From contig JAEZLF010000077.1 in NCBI GenBank assembly GCA_023435925.1, positions 1 through 24,818 of the forward strand: a DNA stretch of 24,818 nucleotides, written 5' to 3'. The DNA comes from Bacillota bacterium. Its GTDB lineage: Bacteria > Bacillota > Clostridia > Acetivibrionales > DTU013. Positions within the stretch are counted from its first letter, which is position 1; each line of letters begins with the position of its first letter. The translations under genes were made by a program, and so were the position numbers. Below, one piece after another: positions 1-6,723 of the stretch. The notes beneath the pieces were generated by a model that saw nothing but the letters and a program-made list of their open reading frames with translations, searched no databases and was not told the DNA's origin.

Positions 1-644
1 AAATCGATGCCGCTGGCAGCACCAATAGCTGCAAAGTCAACAATCGGGTGCTGATGGATAATATCTGTTCCAAGTGCAATATGATAGGTAGCCGGTACAC
101 CATTTTTATAAGCTTGGTACAATACACAATCTTCTCTGTACGGAAATTTTTCCGGGTTATTATCAATGTATACGGCCAGGCTCTCACCGTATCCCAGCCC
201 TTTTGCGGTTCCTTGCTGAATCGCTTCATTCATCCACCTTCCGGTTTCCTCCCACATACCAAAGGAGCCGTCTTCTATAGCAGTAGGTACATCCTCCGAG
301 GTACCGCCATTAAAGGCAAGCTCGAAATCATGGATACTTCCTGCTCCATTCCCCGATATATGAGTAACCAGACCTCTTCTTATCAGCTCAATCAAATATC
401 GGGACATACCATTTTTGATTACATGCGCGCCCATGGACAGTATGACTGGCCGTCTTTTCTTTCTCGCCAGTACAATTCTGTCAATAAGCTCATTGAAATC
501 GTCGTTTCCCCAATCCGGTACATCATCCGTATCCGGTTGTGCAATATTTTCAACTGTTACAAGATTCGTCCTCACTTTGACTGAATAAGTCTTAACCTTT
601 GTAAAATCAAGTTGTCCATTGATACGTACATTCATGTCCTTCAT
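1..644 (-). CDS. Deoxyhypusine-synthase-like protein, partial (C-terminus beyond left edge)
   Basis: The minus strand is open from an ATG at 644 to the window edge, giving 214 codons without a stop. A GGAGG ribosome site sits about 11 bases upstream (minus-strand reading of 656-660). The visible part contains VILSMGAHVIKNG, then HISGNGAGSIHDFELA, EDGSFGMWEETGRW and GVPATYHIALGTDIIHQHP. The order and spacing recall the NAD-binding Rossmann-type fold of deoxyhypusine synthase (its TTAGGVEED and ALTDGS segments), but the conserved words differ. It is best read as a bacterial relative of unknown reaction: bacteria lack eIF5A, so true hypusine synthesis is unlikely. It lies 69 bp downstream of the HAD phosphatase gene on the same strand and is probably co-transcribed with it. 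The reading frame is solid; the family call rests on motif resemblance only. Confidence 0.7.
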   Translation of the reverse strand, partial: MKDMNVRINGQLDFTKVKTYSVKVRTNLVTVENIAQPDTDDVPDWGNDDFNELIDRIVLARKKRRPVILSMGAHVIKNGMSRYLIELIRRGLVTHISGNGAGSIHDFELAFNGGTSEDVPTAIEDGSFGMWEETGRWMNEAIQQGTAKGLGYGESLAVYIDNNPEKFPYREDCVLYQAYKNGVPATYHIALGTDIIHQHPIVDFAAIGAASGID

Positions 645-685
645 ATATCGTTCTTCCTCCCTGATACATTTGTTTAGATGTCTAT

Positions 686-717
686 AATAAGCTAACTTAT
701 CCTCTGCAATAAGCTAA
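686..717. repeat. Short direct repeat and small hairpin between HAD and DHS-like genes
   Basis: AATAAGCTAA occurs at 686-695 and again at 708-717, 22 bp apart. The first copy also forms part of the small inverted repeat ATAAG-CTAA-CTTAT (687-700). The second copy overlaps the HAD stop codon. It could be an mRNA processing hairpin or a chance AT-rich pattern. Confidence 0.3.
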
Positions 718-1520
718 TTAATCCCCATCCAGAATAATATTTCATCCAGTCCTCTAAAATCACCAACAATAGCATGCGCTCCTGCTTTTATGAGCCTTTC
801 TCTCTTGGCGGCGTTAACCCCGCACCGCTTTTCTTCATCACTGGCTACGCCCAGCGTGATTGCTCCCATTTCTCTTCCCAGAGCAATCTCTACCTTACCG
901 TCACCAATAACCGCAAGCTCGTTACCTTGTAATTTGCTATCCGAAATTAGCCTGCGAAGCACTGCTTCCTTTGAACAGTCCGCCTTACCAAGGGGTGCAC
1001 CGCTTATTTCCTTAAAATACTTTTTAAGTCCCAGTACTTCTGCTTCATTATTTACATCAGGGTGATCCGTACCGCTGGCAACATATATTTCGATGCCCTT
1101 GTCATATAATGTCTTAAGCAGCTTTTCACTTCCGCTTACTAAAAAGTCGGATGTCAGACACTCGCCGTTTTTTATCTTGTTAATTCTCATTTTTACCGGT
1201 TCCATAAGCCTACGGTTATACTCTGCCTTGTACCACCATGGGTCCGTGGATGCCCCTGCATTTCTCCCATGACGTACCACCGCTTCGGACAGCCATTTCA
1301 TTTGATAATAGGTTTGTATCCCTGTGGACTGGTCAATATACTCCGCTACTTCTGCAATAAGCGCATCATCAGGCTCTGTGTTTCCAGCGATCATTTCCAG
1401 CATTAGCGGTTCCATGATCTTCTCCCATCCAAAACGTAGTGTTGATATTGTTCCATCAAAATCAAACAGGACTGTCTTGATACAAGTCTTTTTATTCTGT
1501 TCTTTGAAAATAATCTCCAT
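714..1520 (-). CDS. HAD-family hydrolase (phosphoglycolate phosphatase-like)
   Basis: This 268-residue protein carries the haloacid dehalogenase motifs. Motif I is LFDFDGT, with the nucleophile Asp20 and acid/base Asp22. Motif II is the Ser/Thr in VASGTDHPD, followed by a conserved Lys in the GKADCSKEAV stretch. Motif IV is VIGDGKVEIALG, where a Glu stands in for the second acidic residue. A helical cap of about 100 residues separates motifs I and II, as in phosphatases acting on small phosphate esters. The start follows GGAGGT with about 5 bases of spacing. It probably heads a two-gene operon with the deoxyhypusine-synthase-like gene and lies directly downstream of a copy of the dyad that also covers the ROK promoter. 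HAD substrate specificity cannot be read from sequence; a sugar phosphate is plausible given the ROK neighbour. Confidence 0.85.
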   Translation of the reverse strand: MEIIFKEQNKKTCIKTVLFDFDGTISTLRFGWEKIMEPLMLEMIAGNTEPDDALIAEVAEYIDQSTGIQTYYQMKWLSEAVVRHGRNAGASTDPWWYKAEYNRRLMEPVKMRINKIKNGECLTSDFLVSGSEKLLKTLYDKGIEIYVASGTDHPDVNNEAEVLGLKKYFKEISGAPLGKADCSKEAVLRRLISDSKLQGNELAVIGDGKVEIALGREMGAITLGVASDEEKRCGVNAAKRERLIKAGAHAIVGDFRGLDEILFWMGIN

Positions 1521-1550
1521 ATGACCTCCAATTTTTTATGACTTTTCACT

Positions 1551-1569
1551 TTATTAAATCAATTAATAA
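1551..1569. promoter_or_regulatory. Putative ROK operator upstream of the HAD operon
   Basis: TTATTAA-ATCAA-TTAATAA is a perfect 7-bp inverted repeat with a 5-bp spacer, ending 31 bp upstream of the HAD start codon. Read on the minus strand it matches 18 of 19 bases of the site at 2799-2817 over the ROK promoter. The AT-rich -10 candidates for the HAD operon (for example TATATT at 1573-1568) overlap it, which fits repression. Confidence 0.6.
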
Positions 1570-1622
1570 TATATCGTTAATTTAAATAACAACATTTTCA
1601 TAAACTTCGTTATGATAAAAAA

Positions 1623-2780
1623 TTAACTGAAAAACCGATCTAATACGATTGATGCGGCGGCTTTCACCTCAATATTTTCTGTGATGGATGAGTTCATTAT
1701 ATGCAGCTTTCTCAAGTTCCTGGTTATCAAGGTGCTCTCTGCGTTTTTTTCAATCGCCTCCAGAAGAAGCTTTGGCTTGTAATTTATATCTCCTGTCAGA
1801 ATTACTGCTTCCAATTCCAGAGTGTTGATTGTATTTACAATGCCGGCGGAAAGATATAGCGCTTCATCTTCAACAGCCCTTTTACATCTTTCATTGCCGT
1901 CTAATGCTTTATCAATAACCTCTTCCCAGGAATCAAGCATGATACCGTCATTTCTGACTGTTTCTATCACAGCGGGAACAGAGGCATAGGTTTCAATGCA
2001 GCCTTTATTGCCGCAGCTGCACTGTCTTCCATTAAAATCAATCGTTGTATGTCCTACCTCGCTTCCAAATCCCTTTTCTCCTTTATAAAGCTTATCCTTT
2101 ATGATAATCCCTGCTCCGACGCCTTCATTTACAACTAGAAGCATAAAGCTGTCAAAATCGACCCCCCTCCCATATGCTTTTTCTGCGAGGGCAAGTGAAG
2201 CGGCATTATTTTCAACGTATACCGGAAAATCGAAATGTTTTTTAAACGCACTGACAATATTAACATTATGCCAGAGATTAAAGTTTGGCGGGTTTAAAAT
2301 GGTACCGTTATAGATATCTACCGGTCCAGGTACGGCAATTCCCATTCCAATCATTCTCTTGTAAGGCACTCCCGAATCGGAGATAATTTTCTTCGTCTTG
2401 CTAATAAGGGTCTGCAGGCAATCATCTACTCCTCCGGACTGATCCAATACAAATTCCTGCTTCAGCAAGAACTCCGCTTTTATGTCGGAAATGCAGATGA
2501 AACAGCCCTCCCTTGCAATACACAGCCCTAAAGCAAACAGGCTTTTATTATTTAGATCAAGAATGACTGGCTTTCTTCCGAAACCGGAATCTATGCTTCC
2601 GGTTTCTATTAGAAGGCCTTCACTAATCAGGTCATCAACAATCATTGTCACAGCTGCACGTGTCAGACCTGTTATGCTAGCCAATTCAGCTCTTGATGAA
2701 GGCTTTTTCCGAATGATATTTAAAACTAATCGTCTGTTGCTTTGCTTCATACTAGCTGAATTTGTAGCGTTCATTTTCAT
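1623..2780 (-). CDS. ROK-family transcriptional repressor (NagC/XylR type)
   Basis: About 385 residues, the usual length for ROK repressors. A winged helix-turn-helix occupies roughly residues 15-70 (ASITGLTRAAVTMIVDDL), followed by a sugar-kinase-like ROK domain. That domain contains GMGIAVPGPVD, the sugar-binding NNAASLALAEKAYGRG, and the zinc signature GHTTIDFNGRQCSCGNKGCIE with its Cys-rich CxCGxxGCxE core. The family binds DNA without a ligand and is released by a sugar or sugar phosphate. I chose ATG 2780 because GTGGAGT lies just upstream at suitable spacing; a GTG at 2792 is in frame but sits inside that ribosome site. The promoter carries a dyad that is repeated before the adjacent HAD gene, so autoregulation and control of that operon are inferred. 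Confidence 0.88.
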   Translation of the reverse strand: MKMNATNSASMKQSNRRLVLNIIRKKPSSRAELASITGLTRAAVTMIVDDLISEGLLIETGSIDSGFGRKPVILDLNNKSLFALGLCIAREGCFICISDIKAEFLLKQEFVLDQSGGVDDCLQTLISKTKKIISDSGVPYKRMIGMGIAVPGPVDIYNGTILNPPNFNLWHNVNIVSAFKKHFDFPVYVENNAASLALAEKAYGRGVDFDSFMLLVVNEGVGAGIIIKDKLYKGEKGFGSEVGHTTIDFNGRQCSCGNKGCIETYASVPAVIETVRNDGIMLDSWEEVIDKALDGNERCKRAVEDEALYLSAGIVNTINTLELEAVILTGDINYKPKLLLEAIEKNAESTLITRNLRKLHIMNSSITENIEVKAAASIVLDRFFS

Positions 2781-2798
2781 CCCGTGTTCCACTCCACT

Positions 2799-2817
2799 TT
2801 ATTAATTGATTTAATTA
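2799..2817. promoter_or_regulatory. Putative ROK operator over its own promoter
   Basis: TTATTAA-TTGAT-TTAATTA is an inverted repeat with one mismatch. It is 18/19 identical to the reverse complement of the site at 1551-1569. It overlaps the -10 box of the ROK promoter (2819-2814, minus strand), the expected position for autorepression. Confidence 0.6.
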
Positions 2818-2842
2818 TATTACGGAATGAATTTATTGTAAA
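2814..2842 (-). promoter_or_regulatory. Sigma-A-like promoter for the ROK gene
   Basis: On the minus strand a -35 TTTACA (2842-2837) and a -10 TATAAT (2819-2814) are separated by 17 bp. A further TTGACA at 2872-2867 could act as an alternative -35 but is poorly spaced from any good -10. The -10 overlaps the putative operator. Confidence 0.6.
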
Positions 2843-2891
2843 TACTATTTTCCAAGTACAATGTTCTGTCAAAAAATATATGAGAGGTTAA

Positions 2892-3782
2892 TCAATCATA
2901 CATATCATCATGATATATCTTTTTGCGAAATGCGAGAGGACTTACATTTTCATATTGTTTAAAAAGTCTGGAGAAATAATATGGATCTGTAAAGCCTGTC
3001 TCATAAGCAATCTGTTTAATTGTCAATTCCTTATTTCCTATCATTTCTTTTGCCTTTGCAATTTTATAGTGGAGTAAATACTGTAAAGGTGGTTCACCTA
3101 TTTCGGATTGGAATCTTTTCCGAAAAGTTTCAACAGGCAGTGATGATGCTTTTGCGAGGTCTTCAACGCTAATTCTCTGATATAATGGAGTAGCCTTTAT
3201 AAAGTTTAAAGTATGGATGATTTCCGGGCTGTAGTTTTGAGCTTTATTAGGAATAGAACCGGAAGTCTCTGCAACAAAGCGCCAAAGCAGGCTTTGAATC
3301 GTAAGATTAAATCTGGGGGGATGGTACTGTAGAACATAGGCCATTTGAAGGACTGTTTTTAACTGACCGTAGCTGTAACGGCCTGTAGAGATGGTATCTG
3401 AAGAATCACTCAAAATGGGGCCTATATCTGCGCATAAAGGACCGGAAAACTCAAACCAAACTAATAGGGGGTTCCCGGCCATTTTACATTTCATCTTTAC
3501 ATTATCAGGCATAAAATAGTACATTCCTTTTGGAACCATCGTTGTAGCATTGCTGTGTTCGATGCTTAGTGTACCCTCAACGACAGCTACCCACTCATAA
3601 TGATGCAGTTGTTTATACGGATCATATTCAAAACCTTTTTCGCCAAAATAACGGGTGCCTGCTTTCGTAATCCACAAACCGGAACGCTTTTCAACATCAC
3701 CGGGTGAGTTAAAACCCGTCCATCCGTAAAAGGGTTCATTGCCGCTTAAGTTATCAATTATTTTTTTTACCGAATTATCCAT
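2892..3782 (-). CDS. AraC-family transcriptional regulator with cupin-like sensor domain
   Basis: About 296 residues. The N-terminal two thirds resemble the cupin-type AraC ligand-binding domain (HHYEWVAVVEGTLSIEH, then VPKGMYYFMPDNV). The C-terminal roughly 100 residues hold two helix-turn-helix motifs, ISVEDLAKASSLPVETFRKRF and TIKQIAYETGFTDPYYFSRLFK, the AraC/XylS signature. ATG 3782 is preferred because GGAGG lies 11 bases upstream (minus reading of 3794-3798). An in-frame GTG at 3818 would add 12 residues but has no ribosome site. The gene diverges from the TIM/YjbQ/SIS operon, whose promoter carries a 21-bp-spaced direct repeat, so it is probably that operon's activator. The inducer is likely a sugar or derivative but is unknown. 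Confidence 0.88.
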   Translation of the reverse strand: MDNSVKKIIDNLSGNEPFYGWTGFNSPGDVEKRSGLWITKAGTRYFGEKGFEYDPYKQLHHYEWVAVVEGTLSIEHSNATTMVPKGMYYFMPDNVKMKCKMAGNPLLVWFEFSGPLCADIGPILSDSSDTISTGRYSYGQLKTVLQMAYVLQYHPPRFNLTIQSLLWRFVAETSGSIPNKAQNYSPEIIHTLNFIKATPLYQRISVEDLAKASSLPVETFRKRFQSEIGEPPLQYLLHYKIAKAKEMIGNKELTIKQIAYETGFTDPYYFSRLFKQYENVSPLAFRKKIYHDDMYD

Positions 3783-3858
3783 TAAATAGCGATCCTCCAA
3801 AAATTTGAATTCATCCACTTCAAGAATAAAAAAGATAACACCTTTCTAATACACTGAA

Positions 3859-3887
3859 ATTATAGCATTTTTATAAAGGAGAATCAA
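3859..3887 (-). promoter_or_regulatory. Sigma-A-like promoter for the AraC-type gene
   Basis: On the minus strand a -35 TTGATT (3887-3882) and a -10 TATAAT (3864-3859) are separated by exactly 17 bp. It reads away from the TIM-like operon. The leader to the preferred ATG would be about 70 bases. Confidence 0.6.
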
Positions 3888-3941
3888 AAAATTTTATAGA
3901 ACCGAAAGCAAAGTAGCGTTTTGATGACAATATTAGCCATA

Positions 3942-3975
3942 CCATATTATCCATCTTTTTTCCCATATCATTCAT
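3942..3975 (+). promoter_or_regulatory. Putative AraC-type activator site (direct repeat, 21-bp period)
   Basis: CCATATTATCCAT (3942-3954) and CCATATCATTCAT (3963-3975) match at 11 of 13 positions in the same orientation. Their starts are 21 bp apart, two helical turns. The second copy ends on the first base of the -35 candidate at 3975-3980. This reproduces the araI1/araI2 half-site layout known for AraC activators. Confidence 0.5.
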
Positions 3976-4003
3976 TGTAGGACGAAAATTATTAGAATAT
4001 AGT
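3975..4003 (+). promoter_or_regulatory. Promoter of the TIM-like/YjbQ/SIS operon
   Basis: A -35 TTGTAG (3975-3980) and a -10 TATAGT (3998-4003) are separated by 17 bp. The weak -35 is consistent with activator dependence, given the adjacent direct repeat. Confidence 0.5.
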
Positions 4004-4051
4004 TGTGGTATAGACAAGGAATCTAAATGGGAATAGAGAGGAAGAATCCAG

Positions 4052-4759
4052 ATGAAGCCGCAAATTAGAACACCTTTTTTTGAAGTGGGTGTAAAAAACT
4101 ATGTTTATGGTGATGACGTTTTAAAAATGGCTAAGGTATTAGATGCCTGCGCAGAAAAATATGACATTGATGTACTTTATGTTGTGCCGTATACAGAAAT
4201 AAAAACTGTAGCTGAAAATACAAAGAATCTGATTGTTCTTGCACCATATATGGATACGCTCCGTCCCGGACGCGGAATGGCGGATATTTTGCCGGAAGCC
4301 ATTAAGGCTGCAGGGGCACAGGGAGTTTGTATGAATCATTGTGAGAAGCCCATGTCACTCTCACAAATCAAAAAGACCATTGATAGGGCATATGAACTGG
4401 AACTTATAACATTTGCATGTGCAGATTCCGTTGCGGAAGCAAAGGCAATTGCACAATTGCATCCTGATATTATAAATCCGGAGCCTACAGAGTTTATTGG
4501 AAGTGGAAATGCAAGCGATATGGGGTATGTAAGGGAAGTAATTGACGCGATTAAAGCGATTGACCCTGATATTTTAGTTGAACAGGCCGCCGGTATTACA
4601 AACGGACAGCAGGTTTATGATTTTATCATGGCAGGTTCTGCAGCGGCAGGTTCTGCGTCCGGCATTTTTAATTCCAAGGATCCATATACAACTGCCGAAG
4701 AAATGATTGCAGCGGTGAGAAGAGCACGTGATGATATGGAAAAATCAATCAATAAATAG
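4052..4759 (+). CDS. Triose-phosphate isomerase family protein (archaeal-type)
   Basis: A 235-residue single-domain TIM barrel, short like archaeal triose-phosphate isomerases. The catalytic elements are recognisable: Lys15 in VGVKNY, His96 in MNHCEKPMSLSQI (archaeal NHSEK), and Glu144 in NPEPTEFIGSG (archaeal EPPELIGTG). A phosphate-binding end follows (EQAAGI, then SAAAGSASGI). TIM-family enzymes interconvert aldose and ketose phosphates, and bacterial second copies in sugar operons can act on four-carbon substrates such as erythrulose phosphate. The gene heads an operon with two YjbQ genes and a SIS gene, so a specialised isomerase is more likely than the housekeeping glycolytic one. It is preceded by AGAGAGGAAG. 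Family call is firm; substrate is inferred. Confidence 0.8.
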   Translation: MKPQIRTPFFEVGVKNYVYGDDVLKMAKVLDACAEKYDIDVLYVVPYTEIKTVAENTKNLIVLAPYMDTLRPGRGMADILPEAIKAAGAQGVCMNHCEKPMSLSQIKKTIDRAYELELITFACADSVAEAKAIAQLHPDIINPEPTEFIGSGNASDMGYVREVIDAIKAIDPDILVEQAAGITNGQQVYDFIMAGSAAAGSASGIFNSKDPYTTAEEMIAAVRRARDDMEKSINK

Positions 4760-4776
4760 ACTGGAGGAGAATTCAA

Positions 4777-5271
4777 ATGGTTTACAGAGAGGAATTTAAA
4801 GTACAGTCCAATGACCGTGTGTGTACATTTCATGATGTTACTGCAAAAACCCGTGAAATTGTTGAAAATTCTAAAATCAAAAATGGAATTGTAGTTGTAT
4901 ATTCCCATCATACCACCTGTTGTGTTATTACACAGGAGTGTGCTTTTGATATGTCAATGACTGGACTTGAGACATTACAGCAGGATCTTGTAGATGTATT
5001 TGAGAAAATGGTTCCTACCTGTCGCAGGGAAGGCATGTATCTGCATCCGGGGCCGAAAGCACTAAAGTTTGCCGAGGAGCATGGTGAAGATGCCAGAGGA
5101 TGCCATAATACAGACGCACATTTACGATCCTCTATTATTGGCAGAAGTGAGACTATTGCATTAATTGACGGGCAGATGGATTTGGGGGAATTTGGATTTA
5201 TCTATTTTATTGATTTTGATGAGACTCGTGCACGTCAAAGGACAGTTCAGGTTACTGTAATTGGAGAATAA
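4777..5271 (+). CDS. YjbQ family (UPF0047) protein, first tandem copy
   Basis: 164 residues, somewhat longer than the roughly 135-residue YjbQ family norm. Family marks are SHHTTCCVITQE (the HTT/TSA plus Glu motif), the later HPGP, a metal-ligand-like NTDAHLRSSIIGRSET, and the closing DLGEFGFIYFIDFDETRARQR followed by VTVIGE. E. coli YjbQ has been reported to have weak thiamine-phosphate synthase activity, but the cellular role of the family is unsettled. The start follows GGAGGAG. It lies 17 bp after the TIM-like gene and 33 bp before a paralogue, so all are likely on one transcript. The role in a sugar-phosphate operon is unknown. Confidence 0.85.
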   Translation: MVYREEFKVQSNDRVCTFHDVTAKTREIVENSKIKNGIVVVYSHHTTCCVITQECAFDMSMTGLETLQQDLVDVFEKMVPTCRREGMYLHPGPKALKFAEEHGEDARGCHNTDAHLRSSIIGRSETIALIDGQMDLGEFGFIYFIDFDETRARQRTVQVTVIGE

Positions 5272-5304
5272 CAAAAATGTACAAATAAACGGAGGGTATA
5301 TAAT

Positions 5305-5925
5305 ATGGATTTTAAAGTATATCAGAAGGAATTGGAATTACAGTCAAGGGGATGGATTCCCACTTTCCATGATGTTACAAAAGAAATTATCGAAATTGTT
5401 CAGGCATCGGGAGTGAAAAATGGTACGGTTTGTATTGCTTCCCATCATACCACATGCTCTGTTATGGTTCAGGAATGTTCTCATGACATTGATAGTTTTG
5501 ATCTTGAATACCTGCAGCATGACCTGCTTGATATAATGCGCAGAATGATTCCTGATTTTGAACAGGAGCATCAGTATCGCCATCCGGGTCCGATTCATTC
5601 ACAGTTTGGCCGCTATGTCGGCGAACCGGGAGACTTTACCAGCATGAATACGGATGGACATCTGCGATCTGTATTTTTCGGACGCAGTGAGACTATGACC
5701 ATTAAAGATGGAGTGCTGGATGGCGGCGAATTCGCACATGTGTATTTTATTGATTGGGATCATGTTCGTGCACGTCGCAGACAGTTGAATGTTACAGTTA
5801 TGGGGACTACAGAAGACGTTGAAGATCGTAAATGGAACAATGGTGAGGTAATTAACACTTTACGCAAATACACAGAGGAAGAGAAGGCTTTTGACGTTCA
5901 TTATTCATTACAGCAGCAGAGATAA
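5305..5925 (+). CDS. YjbQ family (UPF0047) protein, second tandem copy with C-terminal extension
   Basis: 206 residues. It aligns along its length with the preceding gene: TFHDVT near the start, SHHTTCSVMVQE, HRHPGP, MNTDGHLRSVFFGRSET, GGEFAHVYFIDWDHVRARRR and VTVMGT. An insertion near residues 105-115 and a charged C-terminal tail of about 40 residues (rich in Glu, Lys and Arg) distinguish it. The His-His-Thr-Thr, HPGP and GHLR motifs are all kept, so both copies look catalytically competent or metal-binding. The start follows GGAGGG at good spacing. The pair may form a hetero-oligomer, since known YjbQ structures are trimers; this is inference. Function is not known. Confidence 0.85.
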   Translation: MDFKVYQKELELQSRGWIPTFHDVTKEIIEIVQASGVKNGTVCIASHHTTCSVMVQECSHDIDSFDLEYLQHDLLDIMRRMIPDFEQEHQYRHPGPIHSQFGRYVGEPGDFTSMNTDGHLRSVFFGRSETMTIKDGVLDGGEFAHVYFIDWDHVRARRRQLNVTVMGTTEDVEDRKWNNGEVINTLRKYTEEEKAFDVHYSLQQQR

Positions 5926-5963
5926 GAGGCTTTTTTGAAAGACATCATATTTATCAATATGGG

Positions 5964-6016
5964 AAAACAGGCCGTGTTGATCATGGGGAATTAGTGATTA
6001 ATATGGCCACTGTTTT
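5964..6016. repeat. Long-loop inverted repeat upstream of the SIS gene
   Basis: AAAACAG-GCC (5964-5973) and GGCC-A-CTGTTTT (6005-6016) form a near-perfect dyad around a loop of about 31 bases, between the second YjbQ gene and the SIS gene. It could be an operator or an RNA structure setting SIS expression. No U-tract follows that would make it a classical terminator. Confidence 0.3.
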
Positions 6017-6037
6017 ACCTAATAGAGGGATTATTAA

Positions 6038-6655
6038 ATGATTAAGGAAGCAAAAGAAAGAGCTGTTCAAGCATTTAAGATGGAAAGTGATTCCATTCTT
6101 GCAACAAAAGAATTCATGGATTGGGATGCATTTGAAAAAGCGACGGAGGTATTATCTAAAGCAGCTCGTGTTGCTACAACCGGTTGTGGACATTCTGGAA
6201 TTGCATGCATGCATTTTGCACACTCACTGTGCTGTGTGGAAAGGCCAGCTAGATTTATTTCTCCGGCAGAGGCAGTACATGGTGCAACGGGTTATATTCA
6301 AAAAGGAGATGTGCTGGTTTGGGCATCCAGGGGTGGAAAAACCGACGAGTTGTTTACTATTATTGACATTTGTCATACCAAGGGAGCAATCGTAATTGGA
6401 ATAACGGAGAATCTTTCTTCTCCATTAGCAGGAAAATCAGATATTGTCGTGCCAATGAAAGTGGTTTCTGAAACTGATAAATATAACAGTCAGGGAACCT
6501 CAAGCTTTATAGCACTGTCAGCTGTTTTTGATGCACTGCAAACAGCAATTATCGAAGTAACAAACTATAAAAACGAGCAGTTTGCATTAATTCATCCGGC
6601 TGGTGCAGTAGGGAAGCGACTAAATCAGAAAAAGCTGCCAGGACAGCAGGGTTAA
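6038..6655 (+). CDS. SIS-domain phosphosugar isomerase-like protein (KdsD/GutQ type without CBS domains)
   Basis: 205 residues forming one SIS domain: TTGCGHSGIACMHFAHSL, then PAEAVHGATGYIQKGDVLVWASRGGKTDEL, a second helix block, and the C-terminal HPAGAVGKRL. The last matches the HPGGALGRRL signature of arabinose-5-phosphate isomerases, whose His is catalytic. The two CBS domains of KdsD/GutQ are absent. The loop usually written SGES/SGET is GGKT here, with Lys where the family has Glu, so the classical arabinose-5-phosphate reaction is doubtful. It is the last gene of the AraC-linked operon, 112 bp after the second YjbQ, preceded by AGAGGG. A keto/aldo isomerase for a phosphorylated sugar is the best guess; the substrate is unknown. 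Confidence 0.82.
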   Translation: MIKEAKERAVQAFKMESDSILATKEFMDWDAFEKATEVLSKAARVATTGCGHSGIACMHFAHSLCCVERPARFISPAEAVHGATGYIQKGDVLVWASRGGKTDELFTIIDICHTKGAIVIGITENLSSPLAGKSDIVVPMKVVSETDKYNSQGTSSFIALSAVFDALQTAIIEVTNYKNEQFALIHPAGAVGKRLNQKKLPGQQG

Positions 6656-6723
6656 GTGTATGCATGCAGGTCCGGGCGGCTTACAAGTCAAGGGAAGATA
6701 TTGAGCTTTAATCCCGTCAAACA

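Noticed and set aside
48..584. A 178-codon plus-strand open frame near the left edge
   Set aside because: It is antisense to the deoxyhypusine-synthase-like gene, has no ribosome site and gives a protein with no recognisable features; the minus-strand frame is open over the whole span and has recognisable motifs.
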